DNA of 12,066 nt from Sulfitobacter sp. (GCA_026421135.1 JAPKCR010000021.1:1-12066), one strand, 5' to 3'; positions 1 through 7,654 are shown, counted from the first letter of the stretch. Numbers and translations: made by a program. The notes: generated by a model from the sequence alone, not told the origin.

Positions 1-4
1 CGCG

Positions 5-38
5 CTGAAATAGAAAATGGGCCACGAAATCGCGGCCC
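5..38 (-). terminator. Intrinsic terminator of the substrate-binding-protein gene
   Basis: Read on the minus strand, the transcript leaving the gene that stops at 64 forms an 8-base-pair stem. The arms are GGGCCGCG and CGUGGCCC around the loop AUUU, followed by the U-rich tail AUUUUCUAUUU. One pair is G.U on the minus strand but an A.C mismatch on the plus strand, so the hairpin is specific to minus-strand transcripts. It lies about 25 bases past the stop codon. Any permease genes further left would need read-through or their own promoter. Confidence 0.8.
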
Positions 39-63
39 CATTCCCAAAGTTAAGTATGTCGGT

Positions 64-1731
64 TTACATGGTCCACGCCATACGTGCCGGGTGGTATTCG
101 AACCCGATGTGGTGACCTGCGCCAACCAGACCGTCTTTGGTGTGGTTGAAAAGCGAACGCCAATAAGGCTGGATTGTAACGCCTTCATTTTGGATCAGCG
201 CTTCACCTTCGGCCATCAGTTTGCGGCGTTGTTCGACATCTGCCACAGACAGCGCTTTGGTCAGCAGGGCGTCGAATTCGGGGTTAGACCAACCGAATTC
301 ATTCCATGCTTCGCCAGAGCGATAGGCGAGCGCCCAGATTTGCACACCCAAGGGCCGTGCGTTCCAGTTTGTTGACGAAAACGGATACTTCGTCCAGTCA
401 TTCCAAAAGGTCGAACCGGGCAGAATTGTCCGCTTTACCTTGATACCCGCATCACGCAATTGGGCGGCGACCGCATCGGTCGTGTCCTTGCGCCAAGCAT
501 CGTCGATCGAGAACAGTTCGTGCTCGAAATCGGCCATGCCTGCTTCGTCCATCAGTGCCTTGGCGGCGGCTGGATCGACTTTGCGCGGTGCAATCTCGGC
601 GTATTCGGGGTGCATGGGGCCAACGTGGTGGTTTTCTGCAACCAGTCCGCGACCAGCATAGCCAAGCTCTAGCAAGACGGCGTTATCAACGGCCATTGCA
701 ATCGCCTGACGCACGCGTTTGTCTGCATACGGCTTTTTGCCATCAACTTCGGCCAGCTGGTTGGGGCGGACAACGATGGTGGCCGCAGTGGCGATCTGAT
801 TTTCGTTCCAGCCATCAAGCGTGCTGAATACGTCGATGAATTCACCTTCGATCGAGTAGGTCGCGTCGATCTCGTCGGCCTCGGCTGCCGCAACAAAGGC
901 AGACGGGTCTGTGCCGTAGTCGATGTATTCCAACCGGTCGATGTACGGGCCGCCGTAAACTTCGGTTCCCCACCAGGTGTGGTCTGCGTTCTTGACCAAG
1001 ACACCCTTAACGCCCACCTCGAGCGATTCAGGCAGGTAGGCACCAGTTCCGACGGGGTTATCAAGCATCGTTTCTGCGTCGAACCCTTCGGGGACGATCG
1101 CGGCTGGATAATCGGCCATACCCGGGATCAATGTAATGTCCGGACGTGGCAACATGAGTTTGACCACGTGGTCGTCAACCGCAACGATGGAACCTTCGAT
1201 TGCCTTGCCTGTGGCCTCGTCTATCAAGGTCGCAAAGCGGCCCGCCATAGAGTTGCCTTCGACGGACTTGTCACACCATCCTTCGATGTTGCGCACAACA
1301 TCAGCAGAGGTAAAGGCAGTGCCATCGTTCCAGGTCACGCCCTTGCGGACATTCAGGGTATATTCTGTGGCATCATCGTTAATCTCCCAGCTTTCCAGCA
1401 GGGCGGGGGTGAACGTACCATCATTTTCCCAGATCGCGAGATACTCGAGCCAACCGCGCGAAAAGTTCGCGATTTGAGACCAGTCATAGGTGCGCGGGTC
1501 CTTGAGGGCGCGCACTTCCATTTGCATACGCACCGTACCACCTTCTTTGTGGGCGGCGGCGCTTGCCGGTGTGGGCAGGCCAATCATCGCATAGGCGGTG
1601 GCGGTGGTTGCACCAAATGCGCTTGCAAGCGCCAGAAATTCGCGGCGATTTACCGGGTCTGCTTTGGCAGCCTCTGCAGAATTCAGGATGGCTTTTGGCA
1701 GTGGTTTACCAGTACGGGTCAAAAAACTCAT
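64..1731 (-). CDS. Tat-exported ABC transporter substrate-binding protein, peptide/nickel family 5
   Basis: This is the periplasmic solute receptor of an ABC importer of the SBP_bac_5 (Dpp/Opp-like) family. The predicted protein has 555 residues, normal for the family. Residues 1-60 are a Tat signal: the twin arginine at 29-30 sits in NRREFLALAS, a hydrophobic stretch follows, and cleavage is likely near the alanine-rich end at 56-60. The family signature lies at about 110-145, including LLESWEINDD and the VTWNDGTAFTSADVV block. I chose the ATG at 1731 because AGAGGAAG stands just upstream and it places the Tat motif near the N-terminus; the open frame runs on to a TTG at 1893 with no such support. 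The n-region before the twin arginine is long. The substrate cannot be read from sequence. Family 5 members bind peptides, but also opines, glutathione, metals and small acids, so an aromatic-derived ligand is possible given the neighbours and the shared operator. No permease or ATPase gene is in the window. Confidence 0.93.
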   Translation of the reverse strand: MSFLTRTGKPLPKAILNSAEAAKADPVNRREFLALASAFGATTATAYAMIGLPTPASAAAHKEGGTVRMQMEVRALKDPRTYDWSQIANFSRGWLEYLAIWENDGTFTPALLESWEINDDATEYTLNVRKGVTWNDGTAFTSADVVRNIEGWCDKSVEGNSMAGRFATLIDEATGKAIEGSIVAVDDHVVKLMLPRPDITLIPGMADYPAAIVPEGFDAETMLDNPVGTGAYLPESLEVGVKGVLVKNADHTWWGTEVYGGPYIDRLEYIDYGTDPSAFVAAAEADEIDATYSIEGEFIDVFSTLDGWNENQIATAATIVVRPNQLAEVDGKKPYADKRVRQAIAMAVDNAVLLELGYAGRGLVAENHHVGPMHPEYAEIAPRKVDPAAAKALMDEAGMADFEHELFSIDDAWRKDTTDAVAAQLRDAGIKVKRTILPGSTFWNDWTKYPFSSTNWNARPLGVQIWALAYRSGEAWNEFGWSNPEFDALLTKALSVADVEQRRKLMAEGEALIQNEGVTIQPYWRSLFNHTKDGLVGAGHHIGFEYHPARMAWTM

Positions 1732-1734
1732 GAT

Positions 1735-1743
1735 CTTCCTCTC
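1735..1743 (-). promoter_or_regulatory. Ribosome binding site that sets the substrate-binding-protein start
   Basis: On the minus strand the bases read AGAGGAAG about four bases before the ATG at 1731. This is the only strong Shine-Dalgarno match near the candidate starts. It rules in favour of the ATG at 1731 over the TTG at 1893. Confidence 0.75.
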
Positions 1744-1836
1744 TGTTGATGTGGCTACGGACTTGTGCCGCTTTCCACTTTCGGTACCCAAGGCGAAGAC
1801 CTTGAGGTCGGTGATGCAGTTGATCTGCGCTCGTTG

Positions 1837-1852
1837 CTTAGTTGAAACTAAG
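1837..1852. promoter_or_regulatory. Perfect 7-2-7 palindrome, candidate MarR operator
   Basis: The plus strand reads CTTAGTTGAAACTAAG, two exact 7-base arms around GA. It lies about 105 bases upstream of the substrate-binding-protein start and covers the proposed -10. The half-site TAGTT/AACTA also occurs as an inverted pair in the hmgA-marR intergenic region. Size and symmetry fit a MarR-type dimer site. The assignment to the MarR protein in this window is inference. Confidence 0.55.
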
Positions 1853-1872
1853 TGTGGCCGGCCGAGTGTCAA
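1845..1872 (-). promoter_or_regulatory. Candidate sigma-70 promoter of the substrate-binding-protein gene
   Basis: The minus strand carries a perfect -35 TTGACA (1872-1867), a 16-base spacer and a weak -10 TAGTTT (1850-1845). The -10 lies wholly inside the palindrome at 1837-1852, so a bound repressor would block polymerase. The predicted leader is about 107 bases. A second possible promoter lies further upstream at about 1930-1958, TTAAAA, 17 bases, TATATT. I cannot tell which one is used. Confidence 0.45.
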
Positions 1873-2142
1873 CATTGAGGTGCCATGCGTCAAGGCTGGA
1901 TGGGGTCAATAACCCAACGGACCCTTAAAAATATAAGGATCGGGTTGTGCAATTTTAAGTGACGTTACGGAAGGTGGGCATGTGATTCCCAAGATCGGGT
2001 CTGCGGTATGAGCAGCGGTGACGCTGGAGTAACTTCGCAATGCTACGGATTAACCTATGGAAGCGCTGATGCGCTGCTCAATGGTTGATCTGCCAAAGGG
2101 CAGATGTGTGCCTCTGGTGGTGCTATTTAAGTGCAAGACAAG

Positions 2143-2337
2143 TCAGGAAGTCGTGTCTAGGCGGGCTGTGGTCAGCAGGATCTTGAGCGTATCTAAATCG
2201 CCGATCTCGTTTCCGAAAATAAGGACGAGTCTGGCGTTTAGCGCGTGGCTCTCCGTTTCGCTTAACCCCTCGTGTGCGTCCATAAGAGCGTTGTAGAAAC
2301 TGTCTGCGTCAGGGCCGAGTTTGTCTTCTTGGATCAT
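2143..2337 (-). CDS. DUF2783-like small protein, possible coupling subunit of the adjacent monooxygenase
   Basis: The gene encodes 64 residues, acidic and mostly helical in appearance, with no membrane segment or signal. It resembles the DUF2783 family: DADSFYNALMDAHEGLSE near the N-terminus, then NARLVLIFGNEIGD. Its ATG (2335-2337) overlaps the TGA of the FAD monooxygenase as ATGA, so the two are probably translationally coupled and made in fixed ratio. In Pseudomonas putida the 3-hydroxyphenylacetate 6-hydroxylase has two components, a flavoprotein (MhaA) and a small coupling protein (MhaB). The size and position here match that arrangement. Homology to MhaB is from memory of the gene order and was not tested, so the role is inference. 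No catalytic residues can be named. Confidence 0.8.
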   Translation of the reverse strand: MIQEDKLGPDADSFYNALMDAHEGLSETESHALNARLVLIFGNEIGDLDTLKILLTTARLDTTS

Positions 2338-3938
2338 AATGTCGCTCCGAGGGCTCGGTCACGGGCTGCAATGATAGCGGTGGTGTCTGCGGCATCGAAA
2401 ACGGCGCAAACATGGCCGTCGGGGCGCAGAAGATAGATATTCTCTGTGCCATAGCGGGTTTCGACGTGACCATCGACTGAACGATAACACGGGTAGTCGC
2501 CGGATTGGTTGATGCCAATTCGCGCGATGCCTGCAATATCGGGAAGATGTGCCGGGCCAGCAGTCAATAAGGTAAATCCGCCATGGGCTTTTGACAGCAG
2601 CCAGATTGGGCCGTGCGCGTCCACAAGCGGGGCGTCAACCATTGGTGTGCCGGGCGGAATTGGCGCAATCCCTGAAGTTTGCAGAGGGGATGCAGAAAGG
2701 CTGCAGGGTTGGGACAACCTTCCCGAATTAATCAACTTGCGGGCAAAGGGGTGATCGGCTGCAAGTTGGAGGACCTGATCGCGAAAGAGCGCCTCAATCG
2801 GGGATTTGGGCGTCATGAAGTTTGTGGCGCGCGATGAGTTGAGGATGTTTTCGGCAGAGCCGTGGACGCGTTCAGTATTGTATGTTTCCAGCAGGGGTTG
2901 GCCGGCCATGCCTTGCAAGACAGCAGCCAGTTTCCAGCCCAGATTATCTACGTCCTGAATGCCCCCGTTTCCGCCACGCGCGCCAAAAGGGCTGACCACG
3001 TGCGCGCCGTCGCCGACAAAGATGACGCGGTTGTGCAAGAAACGTTCAAGTTTGGCACAGCGGAATTTATAGACGCTCATCCAGTCAAGACGGAAAGGGG
3101 TTTCGCCGACAATAGCTTTGATCCGGGGTATGACTTTTTCTTCAGTCGCTTCGGTTTTTGGATCGGTATCGGGGCCGAGTTGCAGATCAATCCGGTAAAT
3201 ATTGTCGGGCTGTTTATGCAGTAGAGCAGATTGACCATTGTGGAACGGCGGGTTGAACCAGAACCAGCGTTCAGGGGTACCGTGATTGCCAAAGGGCGAG
3301 GTTTCCATCTCCACGTCAACGATCAGGAAATGTTCCTCGAAGGTTTGCCCCTCGAACGGTAAATCCATGCGATTGCGTGTGGGCGATCCTGCGCCATCGC
3401 AAGCGATGTAGTAATCCGCCGTAAGCGTGTAGTCCCCATCGGGGGTGGAGATGTCGATCGATAGATGGTCGCCATGGTCCGTGTGGTTGATGACCTTGTT
3501 AAGAAAGCGCAGGTCAATCAGGTCGGGAAAGTCTTGCGCTCGTTCGGCAAGGTACTGTTCGACGTAGTATTGCTGCAGGTTGATGAAGGCCGGGTATTTG
3601 TGGCCCGGTTCTGGCAGTAGATCGAAAGCGTAAACCTGTTTGTCACCGTGGAAATTACGCCCGACTTTCCAAGTCACGCCTTTGGCCAGCATGCGTTCGC
3701 CGACGCCAAGACGATCAAAGATTTCGAGCGTCCTTTTGGCCCAACAGATTGCGCGCGAGCCGACGGAGACGACGTTATTGTCGTCAAGCACAACCGAAGC
3801 TACGCCCCGTTGCGCCAGATCGATTGCCATCGCCAGTCCGATAGGGCCCGCGCCGACGATCACGACGGGATGACGCGGTTCGGACCGGGTCAGGCCGGGC
3901 GGTGGGGTGTAAGGGAAAGGGGCGTAATCATAGGCCAT
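2334..3938 (-). CDS. FAD-dependent aromatic monooxygenase, group A (3-hydroxyphenylacetate 6-hydroxylase / phenol hydroxylase-like)
   Basis: The predicted protein has 534 residues and belongs to the PHBH-fold NAD(P)H-dependent flavin hydroxylases. The FAD dinucleotide motif is VVIVGAGPIGLAMAIDLA (about 25-42), with GAGPIG at 29-34. The DG motif is CDGAGSPTR (180-188) and the GD motif is FVGDGAHVVSPFGARGGN (308-324). The C-terminal third (about 400-534) resembles the thioredoxin-like domain of phenol hydroxylases, without obvious catalytic cysteines. I chose the ATG at 3938, eight bases after the stop of the metallo-hydrolase gene. A start at 3968 would overlap that gene and add ten residues before MAYDYAPFPY. 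The gene sits in the hmgA-fahA operon and is followed at once by a small DUF2783-like partner. Known members hydroxylate phenolic acids, and making homogentisate from 3-hydroxyphenylacetate is the reaction that best fits this context. The exact substrate, and whether it is MhaA itself, is inference. Confidence 0.9.
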   Translation of the reverse strand: MAYDYAPFPYTPPPGLTRSEPRHPVVIVGAGPIGLAMAIDLAQRGVASVVLDDNNVVSVGSRAICWAKRTLEIFDRLGVGERMLAKGVTWKVGRNFHGDKQVYAFDLLPEPGHKYPAFINLQQYYVEQYLAERAQDFPDLIDLRFLNKVINHTDHGDHLSIDISTPDGDYTLTADYYIACDGAGSPTRNRMDLPFEGQTFEEHFLIVDVEMETSPFGNHGTPERWFWFNPPFHNGQSALLHKQPDNIYRIDLQLGPDTDPKTEATEEKVIPRIKAIVGETPFRLDWMSVYKFRCAKLERFLHNRVIFVGDGAHVVSPFGARGGNGGIQDVDNLGWKLAAVLQGMAGQPLLETYNTERVHGSAENILNSSRATNFMTPKSPIEALFRDQVLQLAADHPFARKLINSGRLSQPCSLSASPLQTSGIAPIPPGTPMVDAPLVDAHGPIWLLSKAHGGFTLLTAGPAHLPDIAGIARIGINQSGDYPCYRSVDGHVETRYGTENIYLLRPDGHVCAVFDAADTTAIIAARDRALGATL

Positions 3939-3946
3939 GATGGGTC

Positions 3947-4897
3947 TCAGCTTTGCAAGTCTTCCCACATCTCAATGTCGCGTTTATCGGTCCAAATGCG
4001 GGGATGGCTGATGCCGCGGGCTTCGTCATAGGCGCGGGCGACGTTGAAGGGCAGGCAATGTTCATAAATCGCGTAGTCAGAGAATTTCGGGTCACATTCG
4101 GCGCGCACGGCATCCCAAGCGTCTTTTAGCGTGCCATTGCGAGCGGCTACTCGGGCGGCCGGGCGGTAAGTGCTTTCGACGAAATCGCGAGTGTTTTCGA
4201 TTGCAGCATTGACCATATCGGTGCCGACCAGTGCGTCACCGCGGCCCGGCGCGATGGCAGCCACATCATAGGCTTTGATTGCGTCCAGCGTATTGCCCCA
4301 CTCGGCGAAATAGCCGTCACCGCAATAGCAGGCCGAATGGTATTCTACGATGTCACCGGTGAACATCACGTTTTCATCGGGCACATGGATGACGATGTCG
4401 CCAGCGGTGTGGGCCCGACCCAAGTGCATCAGGTCGACGCGCCGATTGCCAAGGTAGATGGTCATGCGATCGTTAAACGTCGTGGTCGGGTAGGTGAGGC
4501 CGGGGATGGATTCGTGCCCTTCGAACAGGCGAGGGAAACGCTGAAATTCGCTGTCCCAGTCTTCTTGACCACGCTCGTTAACCATGCCGCGCGCCATTTC
4601 GGACATGATGATTTGGTCTGCATTAAAGGCCGAGGCCCCCAAGACGCGAACGGCGTGGTAGTGGGTAAGGGCGACATGGGTGATCGGCTTGTCGGTAACC
4701 TCTCGGACTTTTTCGATGACCTTGTTGGCGAGGCGCGGCGTCGCTTGTGCCTCGATGATCATGACAGAGTCGTCGCCGATTATCACACCAGAGTTGGGGT
4801 CACCTTCGGCGGTAAAGGCCCAAAGATCTTTGCCGACTTCGGTGAAGGAAATCTTCTTTTCGGTCATATCCCCTTGGGAGGCAAATTTTTTGGACAT
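3947..4897 (-). CDS. Metallo-beta-lactamase-fold hydrolase with altered metal motif
   Basis: The protein has 316 residues, normal for an MBL-fold hydrolase, and is cytoplasmic with no signal peptide. The N-terminal beta layer (about 18-75) leads to the metal loop LTHYHAVRVLGAS. The first two histidines (79 and 81) are present, but the Asp-His of HxHxDH is replaced by Val83-Arg84. Later ligands are His163 (GRAHTAGD), Asp182 (FTGDIV) and a possible C-terminal His280. The usual PGHG is PGRG (217-220). This looks like a protein that keeps the first metal site and has lost much of the second. The start at 4897 is preceded by AAGGAAAA; an internal ATG ten codons later has a poorer site. It lies between fahA and the monooxygenase in one transcription unit, so a role in the same pathway, for example hydrolysing a pathway ester or lactone, is likely. 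No substrate can be assigned. Confidence 0.88.
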   Translation of the reverse strand: MSKKFASQGDMTEKKISFTEVGKDLWAFTAEGDPNSGVIIGDDSVMIIEAQATPRLANKVIEKVREVTDKPITHVALTHYHAVRVLGASAFNADQIIMSEMARGMVNERGQEDWDSEFQRFPRLFEGHESIPGLTYPTTTFNDRMTIYLGNRRVDLMHLGRAHTAGDIVIHVPDENVMFTGDIVEYHSACYCGDGYFAEWGNTLDAIKAYDVAAIAPGRGDALVGTDMVNAAIENTRDFVESTYRPAARVAARNGTLKDAWDAVRAECDPKFSDYAIYEHCLPFNVARAYDEARGISHPRIWTDKRDIEMWEDLQS

Positions 4898-4979
4898 TGG
4901 TTTTCCTTATCAAATGTCTGCGCGCGGGGCGATCTGTGATGCCTCCGGCGGGAGTTTATCTGGCAAAATGAAGCTGGGG

Positions 4980-6233
4980 TCAGGATTGAACTTTGGCAGG
5001 GAGGATTGTGCCAGAGCACGCGCCGAAACCGATACGATACCCGTCGCCTTGTGCATGGCCGGTGAGGATCATGGTATCGCCGTCCTCGATAAAGCTGCGG
5101 GTGGTGCCATCGGCAAGTGTGATCGGCTCTTTGCCGCCCCAGCTAAGTTCCAGCAGGCTGCCGCGCTGGTCTTTTTCGGGGCCCGATATCGTGCCGGAGC
5201 CGAGCAGGTCGCCTGCGTTCATCGCACAGCCCGAGGAGGCGTGATGCGCGAGCTGCTGGGGCGCGGAGTAGTACATCGTATTGTAATTGGTGCGGGCGAG
5301 GACTTCTTGTTTACCATCTTCGGGCTGGATCAGAACGCTTAGATCAATGTCATAAAGCATGGGTTTTGGTTCTTGCAGATACGGTAGAAGTTCCTTTTCG
5401 CGTTCCGGCGTGGAAGTGCGGAAGGGCTCAAGGGCTGCGGTTGTCACGATCCAAGGAGAGATTGATGTGGCAAAGGCTTTAGCTTGGAACGGCCCAAGAG
5501 GTTGATATTCCCACGCTTGGATATCGCGCGCTGACCAGTCGTTCAGCAGGACATAGCCAAAGATCATCTCATCCGCTTCGGCGACGCTGATGGTGTCGCC
5601 CATTTCGGTAGATGTACCAACGATGGCTCCCATCTCGAGTTCGATATCAAGTCGTTTGCATGGGCCAAAAGTTGGCGTATCCGCATCAGGGGCTTTCAAC
5701 TGTCCGTTCGGGCGGCGGATATCTGTGCCCGAAACAACGACAGTTGAGGCGCGACCGTTATAGCCGATGGGGATGTGCAACCAGTTGGGCGGTAGCGCAT
5801 TTTCGGCACCGCGAAACATTGTCCCAACATTCGTCGCGTGGTGACGACCTGCATAGAAATCGGTGTATTCTGAAACGACCAAAGGCATATGCAGGCGGAT
5901 TTCGGACATCGGTATCAGATGCGGCGCGACTTTGGCCTGATCGGGGCTGCCGGACGACAAGAGTTCGATCAACCGTGCCCGTAGGCTGGCCCAGACCTTT
6001 GGGCCAAGATCCATCACGTCATTCCAGTAGGGGACGTCGAAAACCGGATCAAAATGAAGCAGGATCAGGTCTTCCTCCTCCATCGCCGCCATATCCAACA
6101 CCATATCGCCAATCGCAACACCGCAACGCGGCTCAAGAGAGTTTGTCGAGAACACGCCATATGGCAGGTTGTTGAGCGGGAAATCGGTGTCGGCGCTGTT
6201 GGCGCTTTCCACCCATGAGGTGAGCAATGTCAT
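4980..6233 (-). CDS. fahA: Fumarylacetoacetase
   Basis: Fumarylacetoacetate hydrolase performs the last step of homogentisate breakdown, giving fumarate and acetoacetate. The 417 residues match the classical long FAH family. The N-terminal SH3-like domain is at about 1-115, followed by the catalytic FAH fold. Aligned with the mammalian enzyme by eye, the metal ligands are Asp125 (YTDFY), Glu198 and Glu200 (LDIELEMG) and Asp232 (LLNDWSARD). The catalytic His132 lies in RHHATNVG, and Lys252 in FQAKAF. Each is one position from the mammalian number, which is strong support for an active enzyme. The ATG at 6233 follows AAGGACC at good spacing. It lies 46 bases downstream of hmgA and 82 bases upstream of the metallo-hydrolase gene. 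No maleylacetoacetate isomerase gene lies between or beside them. Confidence 0.97.
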   Translation of the reverse strand: MTLLTSWVESANSADTDFPLNNLPYGVFSTNSLEPRCGVAIGDMVLDMAAMEEEDLILLHFDPVFDVPYWNDVMDLGPKVWASLRARLIELLSSGSPDQAKVAPHLIPMSEIRLHMPLVVSEYTDFYAGRHHATNVGTMFRGAENALPPNWLHIPIGYNGRASTVVVSGTDIRRPNGQLKAPDADTPTFGPCKRLDIELEMGAIVGTSTEMGDTISVAEADEMIFGYVLLNDWSARDIQAWEYQPLGPFQAKAFATSISPWIVTTAALEPFRTSTPEREKELLPYLQEPKPMLYDIDLSVLIQPEDGKQEVLARTNYNTMYYSAPQQLAHHASSGCAMNAGDLLGSGTISGPEKDQRGSLLELSWGGKEPITLADGTTRSFIEDGDTMILTGHAQGDGYRIGFGACSGTILPAKVQS

Positions 6234-6279
6234 AGTTGGTCCTTGAATAAATGTGCCTGCGCAAGCGCTGCGTTAGCGG

Positions 6280-7641
6280 TTATTTTTTACCCGGTGTGCC
6301 GTCGAATTTCTTCTCGAGGCTTTCCCAGCAGTCGATGTAATCATCCTGCAATGGGGCCTCTTTCGCGGCGAATTCGGTCAAGTGCTGCGGGAACCGCGTT
6401 TCGAACATGAACGACATGGTATTGTCGAGCTTTTCGGCCTTGAGATCAGCATTCGACGCGCCCTCAAAGGCATTTTTGTCGGGGCCGTGGGGCAGCATCA
6501 TGTTGTGCAGGGACATGCCGCCGGGGATGAACCCTTTGGGTTTGGCATCGTACTGACCATAGATATTGCCCATCAGCTCGGACATGACGTTCTTGTGGTA
6601 CCATGGCGGGCGAAATGTATCTTCGGCCACCATCCAACGTTCACGGAACAAGACGAAGTCAATGTTTGCAGTACCTTCGACGCCGGACGCTGCAGTGAGA
6701 ACGGTAAAGATTGACGGATCAGGATGGTCAAACAGCACTGCGCCCACGGGGCAATAAGTGCGCAGATCGTATTTCACGGGGGCGTAGTTCCCATGCCACG
6801 CGACAACATCCAAAGGCGAGTGGCCGATCTTGGTTTCGTGGAACTGTCCACACCACTTGATCGTGACTGTTGATGGCGCATCGCGGTCTTCGAACGCTGC
6901 AACAGGGGTTTTGAAATCGCGGCGATTGGCCATGCAGTTGGCACCGATAGGGCCACGGCCGGGCAGTTCGAATTTCTGACCATAGTTCTCGCAGACGAAT
7001 CCGCGCGCTGGGCCCTCAAGAACTTCGACACGGTACACCAGACCGCGTGGGATGATCGCGATCTCCTTTGGCTCTAGGTCGATCACGCCTAATTCGGTGC
7101 AAAAGCGCAGGCGGCCTTCTTGGGGGACGATTAACAATTCGCTGTCGGCGGAGTAAAAATAGGCGTCGACCATGCTGTCAGTGACCAAATAGATGTGGCT
7201 GGCCATCCCGACTTGGGTGTTTACATCACCTGCCGTCGTCATGGTGCGCATACCAGTGAGCCATGTCAGATTTTCCGAGGAATGTGGTACCGGATCCCAG
7301 CGATATTGGCCAAGGCTGGTCACATCCTGCGGTATATGCGGCGCGGATTTCCAATAAGGGAGATCGATTTTTTCATAACGGTGGGAATGCTTTACTGACG
7401 GGCGGATGCGGTAGCACCACGTGCGCTCGTTCTGATGGCTGGGCGCGGTAAAGGCCGTGCCGGACAGCTGTTCGCCATAAAGGCCATAGTTGCATTTTTG
7501 CGGGCTGTTCATGCCTTGGGGCAGGGCACCGGGCAGGGCCTCGGTCTCGAAATCATTGCCGAATCCGGGCATGTAGCCTTGGGTTGTGCCCATCGGGCTG
7601 GTGGCTGTGGTCAGGTCGGACGGGGTCACTTGGCGGTTCAC
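6280..7641 (-). CDS. hmgA: Homogentisate 1,2-dioxygenase
   Basis: This non-haem iron enzyme opens the homogentisate ring with O2 to give maleylacetoacetate. With the GTG start proposed here it has 453 residues, as usual. The iron ligands are His349 and Glu355 ([14 protein letters not shown]) and His385 (LPHGPD). The catalytic His306 lies in LFDHPDPS. The spacings equal those of the human enzyme (His292, His335, Glu341, His371). The N-terminal [18 protein letters not shown] block is also typical. The start is set by AAGGGAGG five bases before the GTG at 7641; the frame continues to a TTG at 7698, inside the promoter, which I reject. It is the first gene of the minus-strand catabolic operon and is divergent from the MarR regulator across 70 bases. 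Confidence 0.98.
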   Translation of the reverse strand: MNRQVTPSDLTTATSPMGTTQGYMPGFGNDFETEALPGALPQGMNSPQKCNYGLYGEQLSGTAFTAPSHQNERTWCYRIRPSVKHSHRYEKIDLPYWKSAPHIPQDVTSLGQYRWDPVPHSSENLTWLTGMRTMTTAGDVNTQVGMASHIYLVTDSMVDAYFYSADSELLIVPQEGRLRFCTELGVIDLEPKEIAIIPRGLVYRVEVLEGPARGFVCENYGQKFELPGRGPIGANCMANRRDFKTPVAAFEDRDAPSTVTIKWCGQFHETKIGHSPLDVVAWHGNYAPVKYDLRTYCPVGAVLFDHPDPSIFTVLTAASGVEGTANIDFVLFRERWMVAEDTFRPPWYHKNVMSELMGNIYGQYDAKPKGFIPGGMSLHNMMLPHGPDKNAFEGASNADLKAEKLDNTMSFMFETRFPQHLTEFAAKEAPLQDDYIDCWESLEKKFDGTPGKK

Positions 7642-7646
7642 GAAAG

Positions 7647-7654
7647 CCTCCCTT
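7647..7654 (-). promoter_or_regulatory. Ribosome binding site that fixes the GTG start of hmgA
   Basis: The minus strand reads AAGGGAGG, then five bases, then GTG at 7641. This near-perfect Shine-Dalgarno sequence selects the GTG over the more distal TTG at 7698 and the internal ATG at 7593. Confidence 0.85.

Larger units (their letters stand above)
1732..2142. other. 411-base non-coding gap between the DUF2783-like gene and the transporter gene
   Basis: I find no convincing gene here. Besides the promoter and palindrome listed separately, it holds a 7-base inverted repeat, CTTAAAA at 1924-1930 and TTTTAAG at 1953-1959. It also holds two hairpins just past the DUF2783-like stop: 2088-2105 (ATCTGCC, loop, GGCAGAT) and 2062-2075 (AGCGC, loop, GCGCT). 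Neither hairpin is followed by a T run on the minus strand, so they may protect the 3' end of the upstream message or act with Rho rather than being intrinsic terminators. Confidence 0.6.

Noticed and set aside
979..1749. 256-codon plus-strand frame
   Set aside because: It is antisense to the substrate-binding-protein gene, with cysteine- and glycine-rich sequence unlike any family.
1732..1893. Upstream extension of the substrate-binding-protein frame to a TTG at 1893
   Set aside because: It would place 54 residues before a Tat signal, run through the promoter and palindrome, and lacks the ribosome site seen at 1735-1743.
4337..5342. Two plus-strand frames of 200 and 220 codons
   Set aside because: They are antisense to the metallo-hydrolase and fahA genes, which have clear families and motifs.
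6245..6288. Possible plus-strand terminator in the hmgA-fahA gap (short stem then TTTTTT)
   Set aside because: The stem has only four base pairs, no plus-strand gene ends there, and on the minus strand the T run becomes an A run, so it cannot terminate the operon.
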